Below, in pieces: positions 37,400 through 45,267 of a stretch of DNA of 64,000 nt (position 1 is its first letter; each line of letters starts with the position of its first letter). The notes under the pieces were generated by a model. The model worked only from the letters and a program-made list of their open reading frames with translations, made no database searches and had not been told where the DNA came from. The position numbers were made by a program, and so were the translations under genes. Source of the stretch: Mycobacterium sp. IS-1742. GTDB lineage: Bacteria; Actinomycetota; Actinomycetes; Mycobacteriales; Mycobacteriaceae. The stretch is from assembly GCF_001500125.1 (NCBI RefSeq), contig NZ_LQIV01000004.1, positions 1 to 64,000 on the forward strand, read 5' to 3'.

Positions 37400-37570
37400 T
37401 CACGCTGCCGGGTTGACCCCCGGATCCAGATGAGCGTCATGGCCGGGGTGCGCGGCCGCGGCGACCACGTCATGCGCACACAGCGCGCAGTACTTCACGC
37501 CCAACGTGGGATATCCACACGCCCTGCACACAGCCATACCCGGTTTGTCGGCGAACCAGCCCGTACCCAT
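37400..37570 (-). CDS. Small zinc-ribbon protein
   Basis: Encodes 56 aa from ATG 37570 with GAAGGGG 8 bases upstream. Two Cys pairs, CRAC (residues 15-18) and CALC (28-31), are separated by GYPTLGVKY and fit a single zinc ribbon. The C-terminus is His/Ala-rich (HPGHDAHLDPG). It converges on the kinase gene with a 12-base gap and is divergent from the DUF305 gene. The family is not recognised; a role in metal or stress response is only suggested by its neighbour. Confidence 0.65.
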   Translation of the reverse strand: MGTGWFADKPGMAVCRACGYPTLGVKYCALCAHDVVAAAAHPGHDAHLDPGVNPAA

Positions 37571-37613
37571 GACGTCATCCCCTTCGTCGATGGGGCGTGG
37601 TTACCCGCCGCGG

Positions 37614-37674
37614 GTCAAGATCACGCAACCGTCACGAATCGGTCTCCTCTACGCACCTTGACGAGATCTTGACG
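37614..37674. promoter_or_regulatory. Repeated TTGACG/GATCTTGAC motif between divergent genes
   Basis: TTGACG occurs at 37658-37663 and 37669-37674, an 11-base (one helical turn) direct repeat, the pattern bound by OmpR/PhoB-type regulators. GATCTTGAC (37665-37673) also appears inverted as GTCAAGATC (37614-37622). The OmpR-type regulator at 39560-40312 is a natural candidate to bind here and control the DUF305 gene. Inferred. Confidence 0.35.
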
Positions 37675-37742
37675 TCACCTCGAGCCAACCCACATCCGGC
37701 ACGCCAAGACTCGGCATCGCTACGGACGACGAAAGGGCAGGA

Positions 37743-38384
37743 ATGCACAACAGGCGGTACGGCTACCTGGCAGCGGCAGCGGTCACATCGATGCTCACCC
37801 TCACCGCGTGCGGTGGCTCGGGGACCGAGACGCAACCGTCTGGCACGACGTCGCGGGCGGCAGCGCCGACCGGCAGCAGTGCCGTTGCGGAGTCCGCACA
37901 CAACGACGCCGATGTGATGTTCGCGCAGATGATGATCCCGCATCACCAACAGGCCGTCGAGATGAGCGACATGCTGCTGACCAAGCAGGGGATCGATCCC
38001 CAGGTGGTCGCACTGGCGAACGACATCAAAGACGCTCAGGCGCCGGAGATCGAACAGATGCGCGGGTGGCTCGACGAGTGGGGTGTCTCAGGTCCGCCCG
38101 GATCGGGTGCCATGGCACCGGGTCACGACATGCCCGGAATGGGAGCGGGCGGCCACGGGATGATGTCGCAGGGCGATATGACAGCGTTGCAGAACGCGCA
38201 GGGCGCCGAGGCCGCAAGGCTGTTCCTCACCCAGATGATCGAGCATCACACGGGCGCGATCACGATGGCCCAGCAGGAGATCGACGGCGGCAAGTTTCCC
38301 CCGGCGGTGCAGATGGCACGGGCGATCGTGTCCGCGCAACAGGAGGAGATCACCACCATGGAGAGACTGCTGAAGGAGCTGTGA
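37743..38384 (+). CDS. DUF305-family lipoprotein
   Basis: Encodes 213 aa. The lipobox LTACGG (Cys near residue 22) predicts a membrane-anchored lipoprotein. Two DUF305 repeats follow, each with a Met/His-rich helix: MFAQMMIPHHQQAVEMSDML (about 60-79) and TQMIEHHTGAITMAQQEI (about 160-177), with a Met/Gly/His linker (GHDMPGMGAGGHGMM). Such Met/His clusters suggest copper or silver binding outside the cell; DUF305 genes often lie near copper-resistance genes. It converges with the histidine kinase gene. Confidence 0.92.
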   Translation: MHNRRYGYLAAAAVTSMLTLTACGGSGTETQPSGTTSRAAAPTGSSAVAESAHNDADVMFAQMMIPHHQQAVEMSDMLLTKQGIDPQVVALANDIKDAQAPEIEQMRGWLDEWGVSGPPGSGAMAPGHDMPGMGAGGHGMMSQGDMTALQNAQGAEAARLFLTQMIEHHTGAITMAQQEIDGGKFPPAVQMARAIVSAQQEEITTMERLLKEL

Positions 38385-38387
38385 GAT

Positions 38388-39563
38388 TCAGGGCCGCGCG
38401 GCCGGCACGGCAGGGGCGGTCGTGCGATGCGGTGCGGGTTGGCGAACGGGAACCGCGACCGTGAAGACCGCCCCGCCGCCGGGTCCGCCGCTGTCGGCCG
38501 TGATGGTGCCGCCGTGGGCCTCGACGAGGGCCTTCGCGATCGCCAAACCGATTCCCGCGCCGCCGTTCTCGCGGGCCCTGGCGGAATCGGCCCGGTAGAA
38601 CCGCTCGAAGATGTGGGGCAGATGCTCGGCGGCGATACCTCCACCGTTGTCGGACACGCGGATCACGACGGAGCCCCCGTCACGCCGGGCGGCGACCTCG
38701 ACATGTCCTCCGGTTGGGGTGTGGCGCAACGCGTTGTCGAGCAGATTTCCCAGCACCTGGCTCAGGCGCAGCTCGTCGCCCCAGAGTCGAGGCAGGTCGA
38801 CATCCACTGCGGTCGTGAGCTCCACGCCCTTTCGGGAGTAGCCGGGCTGAGCGGCCGCGACGCAACGCCGTACCAGCGGCGCGGTGTCGATCATCGTGCA
38901 CTCCAACGATGCCGAACTCTCCTCGGCTCGTGCCAGCGCCGCGAAATCGTTGGCGAACCTGACGAGGCGTTCGGTCTGGTCGCGCAGCATGGCGGCGGTC
39001 TGCGGTGTCAGGCTGCGGACCCCGTCCTCGATCGCCTCGACGTAGGCCTCCAGCACGGCGACCGGTGTGCGGATCTCGTGCGCGAGGTCGCTGAACAGGC
39101 GGCGACGAGTGGCCTCGATGGACTGCAGTTGCGACGCCATCTGGTTGAACGCGTTCGCAAGTGCGTCGAAGTCCTCACCGAGGTGGGGCGGTGAGACGCG
39201 GATGTCGTACCTCCCGTCTGCGACCGCGGTGGCCGCCGAGGCGACCTCGGTGACCGACCGCTGGAGTCGGCGGCTCAGATACCAACTGACGGCCAATGCC
39301 GCAAGGGCCGAGACTGCGAGCGCACCGCTGATGGAGAGGGCGGTGGCGTATCCATAGGCTTCCTCGGCGTGCATCTCCTCCAGCGAGTTCGCCGGTACGC
39401 CCGCCTGGTGGAGGTGGTCGCGGAACAGGGGTGGCCCGACGATCGCGGCGGCCATCGACGTGGTGGCGGCGCCGACCGCGAGGACGAGGGCCTGTGCGGC
39501 GAACAGGCGCGCGCCGATGCCCGGGCGTCGCCGTACGCGTCCCGTACGCGGTCGGCCGGTCAC
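38388..39563 (-). CDS. Sensor histidine kinase
   Basis: Encodes 391 aa from GTG 39563 (GTGA overlap with the response-regulator stop). A first membrane helix (LFAAQALVLAVGAATTSMAA), a ~60-residue outside segment, a second helix (ISGALAVSALAALAVSW) and a HAMP domain precede the H-box DLAHEIRTPVAVLEAYV (His near residue 190). The ATPase domain has N-box LGNLLDNALRH and GGAGIGLAIAKALVEAHGG. It is paired with the upstream OmpR-type regulator. The outside segment contains HLHQAG and EEMHAEEAYG, so metal sensing is a possibility. Confidence 0.94.
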   Translation of the reverse strand: MTGRPRTGRVRRRPGIGARLFAAQALVLAVGAATTSMAAAIVGPPLFRDHLHQAGVPANSLEEMHAEEAYGYATALSISGALAVSALAALAVSWYLSRRLQRSVTEVASAATAVADGRYDIRVSPPHLGEDFDALANAFNQMASQLQSIEATRRRLFSDLAHEIRTPVAVLEAYVEAIEDGVRSLTPQTAAMLRDQTERLVRFANDFAALARAEESSASLECTMIDTAPLVRRCVAAAQPGYSRKGVELTTAVDVDLPRLWGDELRLSQVLGNLLDNALRHTPTGGHVEVAARRDGGSVVIRVSDNGGGIAAEHLPHIFERFYRADSARARENGGAGIGLAIAKALVEAHGGTITADSGGPGGGAVFTVAVPVRQPAPHRTTAPAVPAARP

Positions 39564-40312
39564 CGGGCGGGTCCCATCCGGTAGCCCACACCCCGGACGG
39601 TGACGATGAACCGGGGGTTGGCGGCGTCGTCGCCGAGCTTGCGCCGCAGATGGCCGACGTGGACGTCGACGAGGTGCTCGTTGCCCACCCACGGTCCCTC
39701 GCGCACGAGCTCGAGGAGCTGGCGGCGACTGAGTACCACCCCGGGTCGCGCGGACAACGCGTCGAGAAGGTCGAACTCCGTGCGCGTCAACAGGATCGCC
39801 TCACCGTCCACGCTGACCTCACGTGCCGCCACGTCGATGCTCAGCGGGCCGAGGATCCGCGGTGCCGGCCTGTCTGCGGGCGACGCGACGCCCGCGCCGG
39901 GAAGGGTGCGCGGTCGCCGGAGCATGGCTCGGATGCGGGCGACGAGTTCCCGGGGGCTGAACGGTTTCGTGACGTAGTCGTCCGCACCCACGGTCAACCC
40001 CAGGACCGTGTCGATCTCCGCGTTGCGGGCGGTGAGCATCACCACGTAGGCGTCGGAGAACGTGCGCAGCTGGCGGCACACCTCCAGGCCGTCGATTCCG
40101 GGCAGTCCGACGTCCAGGATGACCACGTCGGGGTCGAGACCGCGGGCGACGGCGATGGCGTCGGCGCCGTTGCCGACGACGGAGGCCTCGAACTGCTCGC
40201 GCTCCAGGTAACTGGCCACCACCTCGGCCAGCGCAGTCTCGTCGTCGACCACCAGAGCGCGGTAGCCGGGCCGACGGGCCGTTGATCCGGTCGACTGTTC
40301 CATGCGTCTCAT
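39560..40312 (-). CDS. OmpR/PhoB-family response regulator
   Basis: Encodes 250 aa from ATG 40312; ATG 40303 is as likely. The receiver domain has acidic pocket VVDDE, phospho-acceptor Asp in VILDVGLPGIDGLEV and Lys in VTKPFSPREL. The winged-helix C-terminal domain contains LTRTEFDLLDALSARPGVVL and ends with VRGVGYRMG. It is co-transcribed with the sensor kinase. The kinase/regulator pair sits between DUF305 and a peptidase-like gene. Confidence 0.95.
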   Translation of the reverse strand: MRRMEQSTGSTARRPGYRALVVDDETALAEVVASYLEREQFEASVVGNGADAIAVARGLDPDVVILDVGLPGIDGLEVCRQLRTFSDAYVVMLTARNAEIDTVLGLTVGADDYVTKPFSPRELVARIRAMLRRPRTLPGAGVASPADRPAPRILGPLSIDVAAREVSVDGEAILLTRTEFDLLDALSARPGVVLSRRQLLELVREGPWVGNEHLVDVHVGHLRRKLGDDAANPRFIVTVRGVGYRMGPAR

Positions 40313-40355
40313 GGTGCCCGCTGTGTCGGCGGGTGGACCACACACCGAGCGGACG

Positions 40356-41024
40356 TCAGGGTGGCGGCGCCGGGCGCATCGATTCGAGGTAGTACGTCTC
40401 GCGCCCGGTGGGGAAACCGCCGCCGTTGGTGGCGATGTGGACGTGGTCGTAGTGATTGGCCGTCTCGTTGCCGTAGTCCGCCGTCCAGCTCGGCGCGCCG
40501 ATACCGGGGTAGAAGCCCTGCCGCCAGATGACGTGCAGCACGCCCCACCGGCGGGCGTTGGCCAACGCCAGCCCGGCGATCTGATTGCCGAGTTCGATGC
40601 CCTCGTCACTACCGTGGTTGGGGATCATCACATCGATGGCCAACCCGTTCGGGTGCCACTTCAGCGGATCCTGGCGATATCCGCCGATCGTCTTGATCTC
40701 GGGGAACATCACGCTGATGGCGCGGGCCGCCCAGATCGTCTTCACCTGCAGCCCGCCCTCCGGCGCGACACCGCTGGGCAGCTCGAACTTGAAGTCCCGC
40801 GCGGCCACGGGCGCGCTGGCCGCCAGGAGTTCGGCCTCGGCGGGGCGCGCGACGGACAGCGGGGCCTCGGGCACGTCGGTCGGGGCGGCCGCGGCGGGGG
40901 GAGCCTCGGCGGCGACCGCGGGGGCATCGGTGTCCTGGGCGTAGACCATCCCCGCGGAGACGACCAGCGAGGCGACGAGCGCCATCCAGCGGCCCGTGCC
41001 CTTCGCTGAGATCCTCCACCCCAT
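40356..41024 (-). CDS. Secreted cell-wall-associated protein with M15/ARB-07466-like domain
   Basis: Encodes 222 aa from ATG 41024, which lies 7 bases after a TANNNT -10 (leaderless); a GTG at 41033 overlaps that -10. The signal peptide WMALVASLVVSAGMVYA is cut after VYA-QD. A low-complexity Ala/Pro segment leads to a C-terminal domain (about 110-222) with WHPNGLAIDVMIPNHGSDEG and NHYDHVHIATNGGGFP. The His/Asp pattern resembles D-Ala-D-Ala carboxypeptidase-type zinc proteins. A peptidoglycan role is inferred. Confidence 0.85.
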   Translation of the reverse strand: MGWRISAKGTGRWMALVASLVVSAGMVYAQDTDAPAVAAEAPPAAAAPTDVPEAPLSVARPAEAELLAASAPVAARDFKFELPSGVAPEGGLQVKTIWAARAISVMFPEIKTIGGYRQDPLKWHPNGLAIDVMIPNHGSDEGIELGNQIAGLALANARRWGVLHVIWRQGFYPGIGAPSWTADYGNETANHYDHVHIATNGGGFPTGRETYYLESMRPAPPP

Positions 41025-41031
41025 GCGCAGC

Positions 41032-41037
41032 ACTCTA
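41032..41037 (-). promoter_or_regulatory. -10 of a leaderless promoter (minus strand)
   Basis: On the minus strand TAGAGT is followed by 7 bases and then ATG 41024. This fits leaderless transcription of the secreted protein gene and decides its start. Confidence 0.5.
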
Positions 41038-41082
41038 GAGTTCCAAGCGGTGCGGCACGGGGATTCCGCGCCGATTCGGCGA

Positions 41083-41097
41083 ATCGAAATATTCGAT
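41083..41097. promoter_or_regulatory. Palindromic operator candidate in a divergent region
   Basis: ATCGAA-ATA-TTCGAT is a perfect 6-bp inverted repeat with a 3-base spacer. It lies between the divergent genes starting at 41024 and 41156 in an otherwise ordinary gap. No regulator gene is adjacent. Confidence 0.4.
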
Positions 41098-41155
41098 CAT
41101 GAATGCAGGTAGTCCTACGCATCCGCGCACACGCTCGGCGGGGGAAGCTGTGGTC

Positions 41156-42478
41156 ATGCCGGAACTCGACATGCGTCCCTCCGAGGACACCGCGCGACGC
41201 CGCGACCGGGCTGTGGACGTCGCCCGCCTCGCGGCCCTGGTGGTCGTGATGTTCGGCCACTGCGCGCTGTTGCTGGGCACCATCGACTCCGGTGGAGTGC
41301 GGATCGGCAACCTGTTGGGCGAGGTGCCCGCGATCGCCCCCGTCACCTGGGTCGTGCAGGTGATGCCGCTGTTCTTCCTGGCGGGTGGGGCTGCCGGCGC
41401 CTACGGGTGGCACCCCGGTACGGCGTGGGGTGCGTGGCTGTTCACCAGGGCGCAGCGGCTGTGCCGGCCGGTGTTCTGGTATCTGGCGGCGTGGGTGGCC
41501 GGCCTGCTCGTGGTGCGCGTGCTCCTGGGCGCGAAGTCGGCGGACGCGCTCGGCCGCGAGAGCGTCGCGCTGCTGTGGTTCCTGGGCGTGTATATCATCG
41601 CGCTGGCCTTCGTGCCGGTGTTGACCCGTCTGCGAACGGGCGCCTCGGTCACGCTGGTGGTCACCGCGCTGCTCGCCGCCGCATGGGTTGTCGACGGCGT
41701 CCGGTCCGCCGTCGGCACCCCCGAGGCCGGCTTGCTCAACTTCCTCGTGGTCTGGCTGATTCCGGTGGTGATCGGCGTGGCCTACGCGCGCCGGTCGATC
41801 AGCGTGCCCGCCGCGTTCGCCGGCGCGGTCGCCGCCTTCGCCGCACAGTGTGTCCTCGCCGCCAGCGGCGTGTATGAGGTCGCGCTGGTGGTGACCGGCG
41901 TCGAGCAGGTGTCGAACACCTCACCGCCCACGCTGCTGCTCGGCCTGCACTGCACGTGGATGTCGTGCGCCTTCGTGGTCGTGGCGGCGGCACTGCGCCG
42001 GTGGGCGGCGCGGCCGCGGGTCTGGCACGTCGTGGCGGTGGGCAACGCCGGAGCCATGACGCTCTACCTGTGGCACATCCCCGCGATCGCGATCTCCGCG
42101 TTCTCGCTGCATGCCGTCGGCCTGGACGCCTACGACGTGGATGCGCCGCACTTCTGGGGGCTGCTCGCGCTACGGGCGGTCGTGTTCGCCGGCGTCATGG
42201 CCCTGCTGTTCCGGCTGCTCGCCCCGTTGGAGCACCGCCCGCTCCCGTGGTGGGACGATCCGGCGGGCGCCGCCGGCGCCCGGGCGGCCTGCGCGGGCGT
42301 ACTGGTCTGCGTCGCAGGGGTGGCCGCGGTGCTGATGGCCAAGCAGGGGCTGGCCGGTGCAGGCGGATGGACCGCGCTCGGCGGTTTCCTCGTCGCGGCG
42401 GTGGCCGCCCGGGTGTGCGCCGGTTCCGCCGTCGGGAATCACGATCGGGTGGAACCGGGAGCCCGCGGGTGGCGGTGA
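41156..42478 (+). CDS. Membrane acyltransferase (acyltransferase-3/OafA-like)
   Basis: Encodes 440 aa from ATG 41156 with GGGGAAG 8 bases upstream; an ATG at 41099 is possible. About ten membrane helices are visible. The N-terminal RDRAVDVARLAALVVVMFGH has the Arg and His typical of acyltransferase-3 proteins that move acetyl or other acyl groups onto cell-surface sugars. GNAGAMTLYLWHIPAI is a typical late motif. The last helices run past residue 400. It overlaps the methyltransferase gene by 10 bases. Confidence 0.88.
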   Translation: MPELDMRPSEDTARRRDRAVDVARLAALVVVMFGHCALLLGTIDSGGVRIGNLLGEVPAIAPVTWVVQVMPLFFLAGGAAGAYGWHPGTAWGAWLFTRAQRLCRPVFWYLAAWVAGLLVVRVLLGAKSADALGRESVALLWFLGVYIIALAFVPVLTRLRTGASVTLVVTALLAAAWVVDGVRSAVGTPEAGLLNFLVVWLIPVVIGVAYARRSISVPAAFAGAVAAFAAQCVLAASGVYEVALVVTGVEQVSNTSPPTLLLGLHCTWMSCAFVVVAAALRRWAARPRVWHVVAVGNAGAMTLYLWHIPAIAISAFSLHAVGLDAYDVDAPHFWGLLALRAVVFAGVMALLFRLLAPLEHRPLPWWDDPAGAAGARAACAGVLVCVAGVAAVLMAKQGLAGAGGWTALGGFLVAAVAARVCAGSAVGNHDRVEPGARGWR

Positions 42479-43026
42479 CCGACGGCGACCACTGGAACCG
42501 CCGATACGCCGAACTGGGTCCCACGGCGGCCGCGTCGGTCGGACCGCCGACACTGTTCGCCGCGCACGCAGATCTCTTCCCGACTGCGGGGTCCGCGCTC
42601 GACGTCGCGTGCGGGCAGGGTCGCACCGCGGTGTGGCTCGCCCAGCGCGGCCTGACCGTCCTCGGATGTGACATCTCCGCGGTCGCGATCGAACACGCCA
42701 GGGCCGCCGCGCGTCAGCACCGTGTGGCCGACCGCTGCCGGTTCGAGGTGGGGGACCTCGACGGCGGGCTCCCCCCGGGGCCACCCGTCGACGTCGTGGT
42801 CTGCCACCTGTTCCGCGACGAGCGGCTGGACCGGGCGCTGGTGGCACGCCTGAGGCCCGGTGGGCTACTCGCCATCGCCGCGCTGAGCGAGGTCGGCGCG
42901 GCCCCGGGGCGCTACCGGGTCGCACCCGGTGCGCTCACCGGCGCGTTCGCCGACCTGCAGATCCTCGCGGCCGACGAACGATCGGGTACGGCGTGGTTGC
43001 TGGGCCGCCGGAGCGCGCCATATTGA
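42469..43026 (+). CDS. SAM-dependent class I methyltransferase
   Basis: Encodes 185 aa from GTG 42469, 7 bases after GGGAG; GTG 42475 is the alternative. The Rossmann motif LDVACGQGRTAVWLAQRG (about residue 47) and GCDISAVAIEHAR are clear, and VDVVVCHLF and LRPGGLLAIA follow. It resembles TehB/UbiE-like small-molecule methyltransferases. Substrate is unknown. Tight coupling to the acyltransferase suggests a joint role in modifying a surface or small molecule. Confidence 0.88.
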   Translation: MAVTDGDHWNRRYAELGPTAAASVGPPTLFAAHADLFPTAGSALDVACGQGRTAVWLAQRGLTVLGCDISAVAIEHARAAARQHRVADRCRFEVGDLDGGLPPGPPVDVVVCHLFRDERLDRALVARLRPGGLLAIAALSEVGAAPGRYRVAPGALTGAFADLQILAADERSGTAWLLGRRSAPY

Positions 43027-43055
43027 GATTCGCCGCGCGTGGGTAGTCAGCCCGT

Positions 43056-43667
43056 ATGTCTGAGACTTTGGCGACGCTGCCGTCCGCTGTGCGTTCGACC
43101 GTCTCCGGGGTGCTCGGCGACCCGCTGCGGCTGTTCGCCGAGCCCGGCCCGGTGTACGAGGCCGACGTGACCTTCGACGACGACGCACGGACACCCGGGC
43201 TCACGCATTTGTTGCGCCCCGGACGGCGGTACACGACCTTCGTCCGTGTCGCGCCGAGGAGTACCGACGCCGTGGTGCGCACGGTCTGTGTCAAGTTCCC
43301 CGACGCCTACGGACCGGGAAGCGATCAGGACTTCCTGTTCGCGTCCTCCGGTGACGGCGCCCCGCTGCACCACTTCACCTTCCCGCGATCGCGCGCCGAC
43401 GACCAGCTCTACTCCTCGCTGTGGCTCTACCTCGCCGGCGTGCGTCCGGTCGTCTTCGGCGCCGCCGCCGCGGCCGGTTCGCGCTCGGGGGTACTCGGTC
43501 GCGGCGATCGGCTCGACTTCCTCGTCGGCGGCGTGATCGGCCGCTTCCACCGGGTGGGCGACATCCAGCTCGGCAACGAGATCCCGCAGGCGTCGGTGTC
43601 TTTCGCGGCGAGCAACAGCGGGGGAGGTCTGCGGCCCCTGCCGCCGGCGATGTTCTACCGCGGCTGA
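43056..43667 (+). CDS. Conserved protein of unknown function
   Basis: Encodes 203 aa. The sequence reads like a folded cytosolic protein: PLRLFAEPGPVYEADVTFD, LRPGRRYTTFVRVAPRS, FPDAYGPGSDQDFLF, LHHFTFPRSRADDQLYSSLW. The strand pattern and PGRRYTTFVRV region faintly recall catalase-like folds, but key heme residues cannot be placed, so no function is claimed. It is 29 bases after the methyltransferase and 25 before the glutaminyl cyclase. Confidence 0.75.
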   Translation: MSETLATLPSAVRSTVSGVLGDPLRLFAEPGPVYEADVTFDDDARTPGLTHLLRPGRRYTTFVRVAPRSTDAVVRTVCVKFPDAYGPGSDQDFLFASSGDGAPLHHFTFPRSRADDQLYSSLWLYLAGVRPVVFGAAAAAGSRSGVLGRGDRLDFLVGGVIGRFHRVGDIQLGNEIPQASVSFAASNSGGGLRPLPPAMFYRG

Positions 43668-43692
43668 ACGCCGGCGCAGGGGATGGGGCACG

Positions 43693-44493
43693 ATGTCGGT
43701 GATGAGCGGGTTACGCGTGCTGACCGGGTTGGGCCTCACCGCTGTGCTGCTGGCGGCGGGTTGCGCCGACGCCCACGATGCCGTCGCGGCGCCGGACGCG
43801 CAGTCGGAACTCCGCATATCGGTCCTCGGCGAAATACCCCACGACACCTCGGCATTCACCCAGGGTCTGGAGTTCGACGGCGCCGCACTGTTCGAGACCA
43901 CCGGGCTCGTCGGGCAGTCACAGCTGCGGGAACTCGACCCCGCCACCGGCGCGGTCCGCCGTTCGACGCCGCTTCCCGGTGCGTACTTCGGTGAGGGCAT
44001 GACCGCGGTGGGCGATCGCATCTGGCAGGTCACCTATCGCGATGGTGTTGCGATCGAATGGGACACAACGACTTTGAGACCTACCCGTGAGGTACGCATC
44101 GACGGCGAGGGGTGGGGTGTCTGCTTCGATGGTGACCGGATCGTCCGCAGCGACGGCACCGACCGGCTGCGGTTCGTCGCACCCGCGGATTTCGCCGAGA
44201 CCGGCGGCGTCACCGTCACCCGATCCGACGGTGCGGCGGTCACCGGTCTCAACGAGCTCGAATGCGTTGACGGCCAGGTGTGGGCGAATGTGTGGCCCAC
44301 CGACGAGATCATCCGGATCGACCCGGGCACCGGCGCGGTGACCGCCTCGGCGGACGCTTCGGCGCTACGTGGAGCAGAGTCAGATGCCAACGTGCTCAAC
44401 GGAATTGCGTACGCCGGCAACGGGGAGTATCTGATCACCGGCAAGAACTGGTCGACGATGTACCGGGTTCGCTTCGACCCGGCGGCCGACTGA
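43693..44493 (+). CDS. Glutaminyl-peptide cyclotransferase, secreted lipoprotein
   Basis: Encodes 266 aa. Lipobox LLAAGC gives a lipid-anchored exported protein. The mature part is a five-bladed beta-propeller of the plant/bacterial glutaminyl cyclase family: TSAFTQGLEFDGAALFETTG, YFGEGMTAVGDRIWQVTYR, and the later ELECVDGQVWANVW and LNGIAYAGNGEYLITGKNW. It converts N-terminal Gln of exported proteins to pyroglutamate. Expression may be linked to its neighbours. Confidence 0.92.
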   Translation: MSVMSGLRVLTGLGLTAVLLAAGCADAHDAVAAPDAQSELRISVLGEIPHDTSAFTQGLEFDGAALFETTGLVGQSQLRELDPATGAVRRSTPLPGAYFGEGMTAVGDRIWQVTYRDGVAIEWDTTTLRPTREVRIDGEGWGVCFDGDRIVRSDGTDRLRFVAPADFAETGGVTVTRSDGAAVTGLNELECVDGQVWANVWPTDEIIRIDPGTGAVTASADASALRGAESDANVLNGIAYAGNGEYLITGKNWSTMYRVRFDPAAD

Positions 44494-44495
44494 CA

Positions 44496-44511
44496 TGTGA
44501 CCAAGGTCACT
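44496..44511. promoter_or_regulatory. CRP-like binding site
   Basis: TGTGACCAAGGTCACT matches the TGTGA-N6-TCACA consensus of CRP/FNR proteins at 9 of 10 positions and contains perfect arms GTGACC/GGTCAC. It begins two bases after the cyclotransferase stop and 72 bases upstream of the small ORF at 44583. Mycobacterial Crp (Rv3676 type) is the likely binder. Confidence 0.5.
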
Positions 44512-44582
44512 AATTGGTCTCGATCTGCGACACGACGGCGTGAGGTCCCGGCGAACGGCCGTGCGCACGTGAGACTTTTCGC

Positions 44583-44810
44583 ATGCGGGTTGAGGAAACC
44601 ATGTGGGATGTGCTGCTCCCGAAGGACGTTGACGATCGCTGCGGGTACTCACCGCGCGCTGCGCTGGCCGAGTTGGTGGCCAAGCGACTGCCGTCGTACA
44701 AACGTCTGCTGCGGGTGGTGACGTGGTCACCGGACGCGGGTCATCTCTTCCGGCCGACGCCGAACTTCCGCCGGTATGCGGTGTGCTACGAGGTCGAACT
44801 CGCGACCTGA
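44583..44810 (+). CDS. Small basic protein of unknown function
   Basis: Encodes 75 aa (MRVEETMWDVLLPKDVDDRC... ending YAVCYEVELAT). Third codon positions are strongly G/C as in real genes here, and the middle forms a basic amphipathic helix (RAALAELVAKRLPSYKRLL). There is no strong RBS. A CRP-like site lies upstream. The family is not recognised; moderate chance that it is not a gene. Confidence 0.45.
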   Translation: MRVEETMWDVLLPKDVDDRCGYSPRAALAELVAKRLPSYKRLLRVVTWSPDAGHLFRPTPNFRRYAVCYEVELAT

Positions 44811-44820
44811 AGACCTCGGG

Positions 44821-45267
44821 TCAGCCGGCCCACGAAACGGGTTGGCGCCGACGCGTGACCCGGTCGAGTCGGGCGCGAGCCGAGTCGACACTGTCGGCGA
44901 GCGGCAGTTCTCCCTGCGGGTCGCAGATCCGCAGCAGTCGGCGCACCTCTCCGCCCGGCACGATCACCCAGTCGACGTCGATCCGGGTGCAGCTGACGCT
45001 CATGTAGTGCAGCGCGCTGAAACCCTGCGAGCCGAAGAAGGTGACCCGGGTGAGATCGACGATGAGCTGTGTCGCCGAGGCGGTGTGCCGCTCGACGTAG
45101 CGCCCGAGGTCGCGCCCGTTGGTGGCGTCGATCTCTCCGACCGCGGTGATCACCGAGAGGACCGGAGAGGGTGACGTGATCGAGAAGACTGCGCGCCCAC
45201 GCTGCTGTGGCGCTTCGGCTGCCGAGGGGTCGGGACGGAAGACCCGGATGGTTCCGACGTCAATCAT
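44821..45267 (-). CDS. STAS-domain anti-anti-sigma factor-like protein
   Basis: Encodes 148 aa from ATG 45267 with GAGGGAG upstream; an in-frame start at 45321 lacks support. A STAS domain covers residues ~35-135: LSVITAVGEIDATNGRDLGR then TQLIVDLTRVTFFGSQGFSAL. The Ser in FFGSQG is where RsbV/SpoIIAA proteins are phosphorylated. A 35-residue N-terminal tail precedes it. It is divergent from a SigF-like sigma factor gene 500 bases away, so it may release that factor from an anti-sigma kinase. No such kinase is in the window. Confidence 0.87.
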   Translation of the reverse strand: MIDVGTIRVFRPDPSAAEAPQQRGRAVFSITSPSPVLSVITAVGEIDATNGRDLGRYVERHTASATQLIVDLTRVTFFGSQGFSALHYMSVSCTRIDVDWVIVPGGEVRRLLRICDPQGELPLADSVDSARARLDRVTRRRQPVSWAG

